A stretch of 64,000 nt of DNA from Polytrichum commune (taxonomy: Eukaryota; Streptophyta; Polytrichopsida; Polytrichales; Polytrichaceae). This document shows, piece by piece, positions 11,275-22,615 of this stretch. The first letter of the stretch is position 1; every line of letters starts with the position of its first letter. Under the pieces are notes generated by a model. The model ran no database searches. It was given only the letters and a program-made list of their open reading frames with translations, and was not told where the DNA came from. Position numbers and translations under genes: made by a program. The stretch spans positions 14,942,001 to 15,006,000 of the forward strand of contig OX485809.1 of the NCBI GenBank assembly GCA_950295325.1, given 5' to 3'.

Positions 11275-12750
11275 TATCAATAAATTATCTATCTCTTTAA
11301 ATGAGTCATTGATCCTATTACAAACACCAAAGATGAAGTACTGCTGGAGATGTACAAGTATTGACAGGAAGTCCTTCTGAAGTTGAGTGCATTCCTAGCA
11401 GGAAGCTGAATTTGCTAGTAACAGCTGCTGTGTTTGGGAAGCTTGTTGGACTGCCACGCAGATAGAGTTTCGTTCTTAAAATTCTGAGCTGGACCATTTG
11501 ATGTATCAGTCCATGTACCGATATTCTTTAGCTTAAAATAATCGGTACACCATCCAATTCCATGCTGGATGGCAGGTGTGATTGCCACCGCAGATTCTTG
11601 TCTCTCAGAATTGAAGGAATAAATATAACTTGCCAAATTGGCTGTGGCATGCTGTATATAGCCCAATATTGCTTGCCTTGTGAGTACTGTAGCATTGAGT
11701 TGTGTTGAGATATAACTAGAAACACTTGGCAGCCTGCTAGACATATCCTCTTTCGAACCATCTAATATGTAGAGTAGAACTCTTGGCAGACATGACATCC
11801 CTTTAGTTATTTCTCAAATGTAGAGTAGACTCACCTGAATGTGGTATAGAGAATTAGGTTCTTGTTGTTTGTATCAATGAACATAATTCCTCTCACGCAA
11901 CAGTTTGTGAGCTCGATAAGCTTAAAGTCGCACAGTGTTCCCTGTTTCGACACTAAGAAATTGCAGACTTCTTCAAACTGCATTGTTGCAGAATACTGAG
12001 GGGATATGGACTAGGATGAGGATGAGGGTGACCTTGTCTGGAAATCTCTTGAAGACAGTGCTAAAACAAGTTCTTACCAATTGCATTGGATAAGCATCTC
12101 AAATATTGACAATCATTTTGAAAGAAGCTAAATTGTCTGTATGTCTCCCTACTAGGACGAAAATCTGAATCAAGCATGGTCAAGATCTGAATTTGTTACT
12201 AATGCCATGGCTGGAAACCTCTGCAATTGTTCTCATATTACTGACTAGGGTGAAATTAACTAGGTGTACACTGAAGATAGATGAAGTAATTGAGATGGAA
12301 TATAATGAATTTGATTCTAAAATCCAGGGAGCCAAATGGCTTATGGGAATTAGGAGTGACTTACATACAGGTGGGGACAAAAGGACTAATTCCTTAGAGT
12401 AACAAGGTGCACTGGTCTTTGTGAGATAATGGCTACATTTGTGAGTAATGACCATCCTAATGATCCAATTGGTAAGAAGACTTGAGACTACCTAGTGCTA
12501 CACTCTCAAATAGGGAAAGAAACTTGTCTACAAATGTAGAGTAGACTCACCCAAATGAGGCGTAGGTTATGGAATTAGATTGTCGTTGTTAGTCTCAATG
12601 AATACATAGTGTTCTCTATTTTGGGAATCGAAAATTTTAGATTTGATAAAATGCACACTTTGCTTGCTTTGTTGCAAGATACTCAGGGGATATGGACTAG
12701 GATGAGGTTATGCATTCCAGGTGGTCATGTCTAGAAATCTCTCAAAGAAC

Positions 12751-13144
12751 TATACTAGATATGATATTTAGTGTCATATGGCATTTAAGGTCACCGCAAT
12801 AACTTTTTAGTGACACTTTCTATGAATAGTTTACAAATACTGTCATCCCAACTTACTTTCAATTCATCCAAATGCCAATTATTATTGAAACACAATTTGG
12901 TATGATTTTGCATCCTAACAAATTTGTGATGAAATATTGTCATGCATGATTGAAATTTGGATGAAAAATAACTTAGTAAGTGAAAATACTCACAACATTG
13001 TAAATCTGTAATGCCCAAATTTTCTTACAAGGAATGACAAATACTGTTAGGTTGAAATTAGTGTTGGTTGTCTACACTGCCGTTTGCAATTAGTATTGAG
13101 CAAGACGATTAGAATTGGTGACACTAAATATCATATGTAGTGTA
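12751..13144. mobile_element. 394-bp MITE, ACTACACTAAATAT-tip family
   Basis: Tips TATACTAGATATGATATTTA (left) and, inverted, a right end at CATATGTAGTGTA form a terminal inverted repeat of about 27 bp. The interior aligns in reverse orientation along its length with 48977-49373 (for example the GGAATGACAAATA and GCCCAAATTTT segments). The site without the insert is visible in tandem unit 1 near 12045-12065, confirming the boundaries. Flanks TCTCTCAAAGAAC and TCTCTTGAAAAC may be a diverged target duplication. Confidence 0.72.
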
Positions 13145-13246
13145 ATATCTCTTGAAAACAATTTTATTCACAAGTTAGACTTATCAATTGCATTGGATAG
13201 AATTCCACTATTTACAATTAATTTGGAAGACCGTGAAATGTTTGTA

Positions 13247-13420
13247 CAGTAGAACCCCTCTTAATTAATGGCCTAGGGCCCGGAAATTTTTATTGATTAA
13301 GAGGGATTATTAAAAGAGAGGAGCTCTAATATTTGGTGTGGTCCCCACTTGGGACCGGAAATTTTCATTAATTCAGAGGGGTTATTAATTGAGAGGGATT
13401 AGTTAAGAGGGATTCTACTG
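13247..13420. mobile_element. 174-bp pogo-like MITE, TA target duplication
   Basis: CAGTAGAACCCCTCTTAATT at the left is repeated inverted at the right (AGTTAAGAGGGATTCTACTG) with two mismatches over about 23 bp. TA flanks both sides (13245-13246, 13421-13422). The CAGTnnAACC tip and TA duplication are the pogo/Tigger hallmark, and the same tip class ends the transposase relic at 1-696. There is no coding capacity; mobilisation would have needed a transposase in trans. Confidence 0.82.
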
Positions 13421-13525
13421 TATATCTTTCTAGGACAAGGATTCTTGGTACGGTTGAGATTTAACTAGCCCGGTCATGGTTGGAAACCTCTGTAATCATT
13501 TTCACCTTCCACTGCCTAGGTGCAT

Positions 13526-16500
13526 GTATAGGTCTGTTTTTCCAAAGCTGTGGTTAATAATAGAATTGAATTTCTTTGCCAAGTTCCTTCAAACATTTAC
13601 TTGGCTTTATCATTAATTCATAGAAAATTAGGTGAAATTTATGCTCAAAGGCCATGTGGATGTTTTCTTCGCTTTGTTTTTTTTCTCTACATATTGAAAA
13701 CCAATCATTACAATTCTAAACTTATTTCAGATATATTAAGTTTGCAACTGCATCTTTTAACAAACAAGCGCATTCAAATTGTCAGTGATATAGGGATCCA
13801 AGGGTTTACTTCCACAAGTAAACAAATCAATCCCTTTGAGAGAGTTATTGAATCTAGGTGAATATCTCGACCTGCCTCTCGATTGATCGTCACATCTGAG
13901 GACCAAATTCAATCCTATGAAAGCAACCATTGATGAAAAATCATTAGCAAAACATTTCAAATCTATTTTGTTCCAAATATGTCATTTCATGTACTAGATA
14001 AAAAAAAAACCGGTAAATCTTCTTTTTGTGAAATACTTGGAGACTATTGGCGGTCGAGAAGCAAACGCTTCTTTGTAAATGTTGAGTCTGTATATTAACT
14101 TACAATTAATAAGGGGGACTCGGCAACCCAGGCTAGACATTGGTCCATAACAATCAAATTACAAACTATTCACACCCTTGGGCCTCCACCTCCCTCGTGA
14201 TCACAATTTAAGGAAAGAACACCCCACACCAAAAATGGATATCCTAATTTGGTGATAAAGTTACTCCCTTTTAAGAATTAACATTTGTTTTCATCAACTT
14301 GTATATAAAAAGAGGTTGCATTAGGTTTTATTAGGAGGGTGACATAGAGCTGCTACATGTTGCCTATGAGCATGCTTGGTGGGTGAAATGTTGTAAACCA
14401 TCTATAATGTGAACATTGTCTTTTTGCAATTAAATTTAAAATCTTAAATATTCTTAGCAAGTTCAAAGACCTCAATCTAATCTAGTGAGACCAATAGTCC
14501 ACAATCCAACAAAGATTTAAGAGAAATTTGAGAGTAATGTATCAATTTATTGGGATCCATAGAGATGCTTGTAGACAAAGAATCCCCGCCACTAATGAAC
14601 ATGTAGTGCTCAAGCACGTCAACTAAGTTAGGACTATGTGCTTAGTATCCATTGGCATTGATTGGACATGCAAATTAGTCAGTTCTAAGAGCATGTGTAA
14701 ACCTTGTCTCTTTTTCAAGTCATGGGGTGGCCTTACAATTTTATTTATTTTTGGAAATAAATGAACATTTTTTATGGTTGTCTCTTAAATTCAAGAAAAT
14801 CAAGCATCACCGAGTTTGGGTGGGAGCATGAATTTGTCAAGCTTCGCGATGTCCTAAGGCTTCCAATGTAGTGGAAATTGGGGCATGAGAGGCTTGTGGA
14901 GGACACTTGGAGGGAAGTATTCTCAATGATTTCTTCTAAGGAATGTCAACAATCTAGAAACATGAACATAAGTTCTCTTCATGGACCAATTTAGGAGGGG
15001 CAAGCGCCTAAAAAAGAATGTTATGAAAATTGAGACAATTACCTCATGAAACCCATGCGTCTCGCCTGCAACCAAAGACAATGCAACAGTCAAATGATTA
15101 AACTAACTTGGAATCAAACACTTTGCTATTTCATTGGCATCTTGGGTTTGACAAAATTGCATGAGTAGTACTACATCTATATCATTATTATAATGTCAAA
15201 TATGGTTTTTCAATTTCAAGAATTTAAAATAAAATAGAAATAGAAATATATGTAAAAAGTTGGTTACATGGTCAAGGAGGGGGTCAAATCTTGCATTTCA
15301 CTAAATATCTTCTATTATGAGGTGATATCTCACCTTGAATCAAACATTGCAAAATAGACACATTGTGAAACACTTTGTAGGTTGATTTTTCATGTTCTAA
15401 CATTTTAAGTCCCAAGTGTTGAGTTGAGATCCAAACCCAACTCCAAGGCTTCCTCCAATGATGTCTCATTTAATGAGGCACTTCAGACCGAAGTAAACTA
15501 GGGCCTAGCATCATAGAGTGATGGTCCCAACATGTTCGTGGAACTTCAATCTAACATGTCCTCAACTCCTGCTAATTTTGGAGAAGTTCATGGAATTAAC
15601 TTCCAAACCTTGAATGGTTGGCCATTCCTTTTACAAGAACTTTCTTGCCCACAAGTAATAATACCTTGGGTTTCAAGCCCCCTCATATTGCCAACTTAGA
15701 CTCCTATAAATGATCCAAATGCTATGAATCTTGTGGTATCTGATAGGGAAAGATATATAGTGAAGCCGACTTTGTCCATGGGTGATTGCTCCAAGAAGAT
15801 GTCACTTACAAGGTGGCAAGCAATCACGATTCACAAGTGTCCGAACAGCAAAAACATTTGCAGATTCTTGCTCACCTTCATACTACGCCACTTCATGATG
15901 AGGATTAGAGTATGTCAGGTGACTTTACATTGATCCTCTAAAGTTCAAGTTGTACAGTCAAATCTGCAGATTTTAAGAACCAAATCAGCCTCTCAGGTCA
16001 TGCAACGTGACGACAAAAGGGAGATAACATTGTCCTTATTCGTCAACTTCTATTCTAATGTCTAGTGTTTCCTCTGCATTTGGCTGCCACCTGAAAACCA
16101 ACTCTCTTCATGTTTGGGAGCTGTTGGACTTCCTTTGGAGCAGATCAAACTGATCAAACTGAATGATTCCGCATGATCAGATTGCAACTGGCTTGATTTT
16201 GTAGCCTTGGAACAAACATCAAAAGTTCATGTAAGCTTAGGTTTCTGTGAGCCCTGACACAGCTGCTGCAAGAAGGTACCTAATATCCTCATCAATATGT
16301 GAGTATATATCAATCATCAGCTAGCTAGTCGAGGGAAAACCAAGCAGTCTTGCCCAGTCGAGAAAGGGCAGATTTGACAAGTCAAGGTCCACATGAAACC
16401 CTTGGACATGGTGAGGCCGCTTGAAGCATTCTAATATCTGAGCAAGACTGGATATAGATGTGAGAGAGTTTTTCCCAGATACATTCTCTAAGTAGATATT

Positions 16501-17032
16501 GATATTGGACTGGGTACCAACAAATAAGGTATAATGGTTGTAAATCCACCACTTTAATACTGCTGAAGATGGTAGATGCCATCATTAGGTCAAATTGTTT
16601 TAAATGAATTTTTGTAGCAATTGACGAAGGGATTCCAACCCACCAGAGTATGTCTTATATGAATAATCTATGTGAAAGTTGAAAGGGTTTAAAGTTTTTA
16701 TTGGTAGATGATCGATCCAAAACAAACACATAAACTTCTTGTTAAGGTAGGTGGACATTGTTAATATGATGTGTACTTATCATGCAAGATTTTAGGTGTT
16801 GGATTTGGGTGGGTGTTGGTTTTAGCATCATCTACCTTATAAAGAAGAGTTTATTTAATGTTAATGTGCTCTGGAAGCATAAGAGTTCCTTGGTCAATGT
16901 ACATGGAAGTAATAATTATAAGATATCTACAAGTGCGTACATTATACGGTAGATGAATCCACCAATGCCAAGTGAGGTATGCGGCATGCCACCTTATTGT
17001 GGGCATTTCCAACTCTATGGATAGTTATGACC
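13526..17032. other. Long AT-rich stretch without a recognisable gene
   Basis: Open frames are short and show no domains. Sequence is unstructured to the eye apart from scattered poly-A/T runs. Confidence 0.45.
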
Positions 17033-17443
17033 CACGGGTAGATCACTCCTTGTCAAATTGAACACCACGTGCGGACAAAGTTTGCTACCCCTATATTACA
17101 TGCCATATATAATTTTAAAATTTATGATTTTTTTTCTACATATACATAACCATTGATAGTAACTTTTGAATAGTTTTCTGAAATTTTTAGTCATCTTTAT
17201 TTTTTTTAGTAATTTTTTTAGTTCAATTCTGTGTCATTCTAGTTAGAAACGGTATGTTTTATGAAAAAAAACAAATCACCAAATTTCGTTACCATTTTTA
17301 AGTATGTCATAGGTACTGTGTATATCTACTCATAAAAAAAATTTGATAAAATTTTGACCCATTTTGGTGGTGCAACTTACCAAAAGAAGATTTTTTTTGG
17401 TCGCACGTGATGTTCAACTTGACAATGGAGTGATCTACCCGTG
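17033..17443. mobile_element. 411-bp hAT-like MITE, 8-bp target duplication TTATGACC
   Basis: Terminal inverted repeats start CACGGGTAGATCACTCC and extend about 30 bp with a few mismatches (right end GGAGTGATCTACCCGTG). Perfect 8-bp direct repeats TTATGACC lie at 17025-17032 and 17444-17451. An 8-bp duplication is characteristic of hAT elements. The same tips bound 60318-60893. No coding sequence. Confidence 0.88.
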
Positions 17444-17451
17444 TTATGACC

Positions 17452-18670
17452 TCTGCAAAAATTGTCTCATCCAGCTAGAAAATGCGAATCACGTAGAATG
17501 TAGTTTCAAATTTTAGAATAAGAGTCAAGATGCAAAAGCTATAGGTTCAAGTGTAGATTCTATCTCTTTGTCCCTAAGTGACCACACATGCCCTCGCAAT
17601 AATTGTGTTAATTATAGGACCTAGAATGATGTCTACACTCTAAGCACATAGTCCAACCTCATCGTGACATGTGTCATTTAGGTGTTTGTTCTTAATCATA
17701 AGCCTTGCCAAGTGCCAATCCAATATAATATGTATCCAATTAGCCCCTAGTCACCCACGTGACCATTTTTGATCTCTACCTCACGTCGTTGGCAAGTGAG
17801 TTGGGGATTCAACCTTTGGGGGTAGGGTGAAGGCTCGTGGCTTAGTTGAGCTTAACCCCATCACAATGAAGCTTCTATTTCAATCACAACGGGTTGTGTA
17901 AAGTTAAGCATACCCCCGGCAAACCAACATTTATGACATGTAGTTAATAACAACATTGACACAAATGCTCAAATGATGGCTTTTTACACCTACGATGGTT
18001 TCTTCCTTACAAATCCTCTAGACAATGTGCTATATGACTTACATTATACAAGACTAAGACCAAATTTCATACTCAATACCCTTCCAAAGAGGATGAATTT
18101 TAATTTTTAATTCTAACTTCCTCTCAAAAATATCAATTTTAAGATACTCAAAGACATATACTAAGTTGAATCACCCCAAAGCACCGACTACAAACTAGAA
18201 TGATGCACTAAATTTTTGTGAACAACTTCGTCTTAAGACTTAATCTTTTTGGGATATTGTAACGTTATCTTGATAGCCGATTTGAAAAGTGGAGAATGCC
18301 CTCAACCAAATAGGGGCCAAGGATAGACAAATCTAATTCAACCACCTATTTTGGGTTGCATAATATTCTGATTTTACCCCCTTAAATCGCAAGTCTAGTA
18401 TCACTCCAAGAAAAATAAAAAAAATACAACGGTTGCATCTTGGTTGGGATAGCCAAGAAGGCAATGCTCAAGTTTCACCCACTCAACACTAACCACTTCA
18501 GGCACACCTACGTAACCACTAAACACCGTAGACACACTCCTCAAATTCTTGTCACAAAATTGATATTCCATCACATTGGTTTATAACGTTGGTTTCCAAC
18601 AAGGTTTCACTCATCACTTAAGACCTTACCATGCATTTAACACGCATCAAGTCAGGCTGAACCTCTTGAA
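17452..18670. other. Intergenic DNA with dispersed repeat, no gene
   Basis: A segment near 17610-17770 (AGAATGATGTCTACA, CTCATCGTGACA, AGCCTTGCCA) recurs diverged at about 54740-54850, with a weaker match near 27470-27545, so it is a dispersed repeat of unknown class. Confidence 0.4.
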
Positions 18671-18679
18671 AAATGACCG

Positions 18680-19600
18680 TAAGTGAATAAACTCGTCCAC
18701 CTTAAGAAGAGTGACCACGTAAGGCCCACACCACATAGGTTACGTTAATGTTGCCGGCCTAGGAAAGTCAAAGAGAGTACCCCCACAAAGACGACCGAGC
18801 ACTCCTCCACCACATGAGGCACCGGACTATGTCCGGTTGTTCCCCACTTGGAACTTTGGAGCGTTGTTGATGAGGGGATAGCCACAACGGCTGAAGCCCT
18901 AGTGTCGATCGAGAGGTTCCCGAGTACCAATCCATCCACACATCTCGGGCGTCACGAAGGCCGCGACTCGGTCAAGATTGTTGGTTGGGGCTCGAATCTC
19001 GAGGAGCCGGTCATCAAAACCTGGGGTGGTTGGCGCAGAATATTTATGACAAGGTAAGTTAACTGGCGTACGCAATCCACACAACACAATTCACGCGAGC
19101 CACCTTAAGCTTACTCGGAGCTGATGTCAAATTGGTGGTGATGCAATGGAGCGTCTAGAAGCTGGGTGGCGACATTCCTCAGCCGTGCATGGCTCGAGTT
19201 TAGAGGAGTCCCGATAAATTTGTGATGTGAAATGTGAGGAGGAGTGGAGATCAGTCGGATTTGATAACGGAGTTTGTTTGTGTTAACATGGCGCGCAGGC
19301 CTCATGAAATTAGGCGTTCGCATAATTTAGATATGTTAGCTTAATGTATGGCTGGAACGTGCTCGGAATTGGATAATTGGAGTGTGTTTCGTATGATGTT
19401 GTGTGTGGTGCGTTTTATTGTGTTGACGGTGAGAAGGCTATGGTCATCGCGGACGATCGGCTGGCGTGCGAACGGCGCGACGGACTGCCCATACTCGTCG
19501 TCGAGATGCGCCTTGGACGTTTTCGGAAATTTTCTTCTTTTGAATTTATGCGCGTCGCTCTGATTGTTTTATGCGTTTTATGCATTTATTTATAGAACGC
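18680..19600. other. GC- and CpG-richer island, origin unclear
   Basis: Base composition is visibly richer in GC and CpG than both flanks. Frames of 60-72 codons are open on both strands, including a plus-strand frame at 18848-19057 with VKIVGWG, but no family could be assigned. It could be a decayed gene piece or part of a younger transposon. Confidence 0.35.
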
Positions 19601-22360
19601 ATGATTTAATGAGGTTGGGGATGGTGTCAATGTTGGTGTTTAATCAGCTATTTAATTAGTTTCTAATATGGCAATACCAACATCATCACCTATGATTAAA
19701 TGGACAGAATTGCAAGTCAATCAGCCCAAGGCCTAGCCTTTATATGTGGGTAGCACTGAACTACTCATGTCAGAAGATTATCCTAGCTTGGTACATGTAC
19801 ATACATGGGCAAATAAATTACCTTGTCAAATGGCATATGGTATTCAAGGAAATTAACATTGTATAGAAAATAATGTGAAGAGCAAGAAAACACTCATAAC
19901 ATTACTCAACTGTCAAAGGTTTGGACCCAATGTGGCTCGTGGGGAGCTACAAACGTTCTTTGTGGGAGAGACCAAATGAGGATTAGAGTAGACAAACCCA
20001 TTTCCAATAACTTAAGCAATTTCATATAAATGTAGTACATGTGTGCTACTGGAGTGATTTTTCACTGGTCAGAAAAAAATTGATATCACAAAGTTTAACA
20101 ACAACAACAACAACAACAACAACAAAAAATTAAAAAATTAAATTGCAATTTATTTCCAAGTTCTGAAATTGCTATAAATTACTATAAATTGCTAGATTCT
20201 CTCCCAAGCCATATTCATGGCACAGGTCAGCCTATTTCCCATAAATGGGGGACAAAAACAAGACGGAAACTTGAGTACAATTAGTGCCCTATTCAAGGAA
20301 CCCAAATCCGCGCCCTTTCAACTTACTACTTTTTTTTAACCTCAATGAGACGGCTACATGTGTGATTCTTCATGACTCGTTCCATCATGTTAGGAAATGA
20401 TGGCTACATGTGTGGGAATTCACGGCTTTAGGAGACTCTATGTATAAAGGTTAGGGGGGGGGGGGGGGGTAATCAAAAATGGGTCTGTCTACTCTACTCT
20501 ACTCTACTTAGGACCGGAATCAACACCGCACTTGGGGTGGCTTACGACTTTGATTGTCCACTTGGTGGCTTGGGGGTTGTCCTTGGTGGTGGGCCGGGGG
20601 TTGTCCTTGGTAGGTGGTGTAGTAGGTTGTCCTTGGTAGATTGGCCCTTTGCTACTTTATACGTGGTGATGTTAAACATCCGAGGGGCCCCGCCTCCCCT
20701 CAAAGTGGCCGCATCTTCCGTGGTTCTTGATTCATTTAGGCGTTGGTTTTTTGGCCTTCTATCTCCATAAAATGAAAAAAAGAAAAAGGAAATTCTCAGC
20801 CGTAGGCCGATGCACCAAGGATCTAGGAATTTTCTAGATATTATATCCATTTATTCTAGACATCCCTTGTAAATTTATGAACTAAGTACTATTCACTGCA
20901 TACCATTATATAGCTTGGGATTCATGGTGTTTACGTAAAATCCCCAGGGGGTACACCTTTCATAACACGTATGAGTATGCATGAGTACACAAAAGGGTGT
21001 TACTTTGTACTTTTCCGTACTACATATACATATTCTACACAAATTATAACTCGTAGTTATGTACATGTATGGAGGACCTCTCGGAAATATACAACATTTG
21101 TACTTGTATGGTAGGGTCACTAGACTTTATGGGATATGTATTTTAAAATTAGAAAGGTATGGGTTTAATAAAATGTGTAGAAAATTTGGTAATTGTTGGG
21201 TGGAGTATAGGGATCCAATTGACTTGATGAACTGTCCATCCAACATGGAGATTGGTTTATGTTGGTATCAAAAAAGAACCAACAATACATTTGACTTACA
21301 ATCTTATAGATCATTTGATGATAGATTTAGAAACAATGATTGCATTAGCTTCTATGACATATAGCGTAGACTTAGATACTTATCAATTACATCCATGGGA
21401 TGAAAAAACCTTCAACAACTTTATTAACGAATGCTAGGGTTTTACTTTATACATATGATAGGGGTTTGTTAATATTTACAAATATATTTATATCCTGATG
21501 TTAATGACTATATATGAATGTATTCTTTTTTACGTGTGTCACTTGTATTTTATCATTGAAATTGTACGTGTATTGCTTGATTTTACAAAAACAAACTTGT
21601 GTACAAGGGGTTTCTAGAGTACTATGTTGCAAATGCATGTGATTCTTGGTTTTTAATGAAAGGTACACCCCCAGGGTAAATTCACCCATTGTAGATGAAG
21701 GGGCTCCATTAAAAAAGGTCCCCTACAAGAATAAGGGCCAATTCATTTCAATTGACTCCACTAGACTGATTCGAGGTTTTTGACTCTAATTCATGTGTCA
21801 AATTTCTCTAAAATAGTCATTTCACAATGGATGAGTTCATTTAGACCACAAATCCTAGCCCATTATACTTGACAACTAGTTGAATTTGGGTGGGAGTTAC
21901 CGAAATTGCCATAACATCATAATATATTTTATACTATTTGACACAAACATTATTCCTTGCCTATGAAGCTTGCCTACCATGTGGCAGGCGTGACACCCCA
22001 AAAATGCTTTGTATTTTCTAGGCAGGTTTCCGCTCAATTTGGTTTCCATGTTTACGACGAAAATTTCTTTACCATCTAGTTTCTTGTTATTCAAGTATAC
22101 TTAGACCAATCAAAAAATTTGAGAAATGGTTCAAGTAAATTTTGTTCCAGATATTCTAAAATTGAATCCACTTTGAAAGACTAATCCAACAAGACAATTG
22201 GAATATAAATCAAACCACTCTAAGTACCCAAAGCATAGCATCCGAAATAGGTGCAGGTACCTTAGCATAGCTAACAACACTGCATGTAATTCATAACATC
22301 TTCAATTTGAACTAAGAATCATGATAACAAGTATAGGAACTCTAACATCAGACCGACCAG
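19601..22360. other. Intergenic DNA with simple repeats, no gene
   Basis: Holds a CAA microsatellite (about 20098-20124), a 16-base G run (20454-20469), a CTCTA run just after it and three partial repeats of GGTTGTCCTTGGT (20575-20635). Overlapping frames near 20540-20850 run through this low-complexity sequence and are not genes. Confidence 0.5.
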
Positions 22361-22615
22361 TGTCGCGGCCCGCACTTTCTTAAAATCTTAAGAAACCTTG
22401 TTTCAAGTTTAAATAATAGGTTTGAGCAAGGAAAACATAATAAATAGAGTACTTTATAGGTAGATTGTTAGGTAGGTTATTTAGGATTGAGAAGAAAAAC
22501 TAAAATCCTTAAAGTAGTTAAAAATATCGAATTGAGTTAGTGTTAGGAATTCCGTTTCGACTCGGAAACCTTCGAGCGGAGCGGACCGCACAGGCGACAG
22601 CGGGCCGCAACCACC

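Larger units (their letters stand above)
11188..13525 (+). repeat. Decayed tandem array derived from the XTH 3' end
   Basis: Unit 1 (about 11188-12480) repeats the XTH terminal exon and flank. Unit 2 (about 12531-13525) repeats the distal part of unit 1: AATGTAGAGTAGACTCACC at 11817 and 12534, GGGGATATGGACTAGGATGA at about 12000 and 12686, TGGAAACCTCTG at 12211 and 13480. Units are diverged and unit 2 has gained two MITEs. Confidence 0.7.

Noticed and set aside
18848-19057. VKIVGWG resembling a papain-family protease segment
   Set aside because: The catalytic His before it and the Asn-Ser-Trp-Gly motif after it are missing and the frame ends at once; similarity is too short.
20542-20850. Overlapping frames on both strands with Gly/Val-rich products
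   Set aside because: Produced by GGTTGTCCTTGGT repeats and G-rich tracts.
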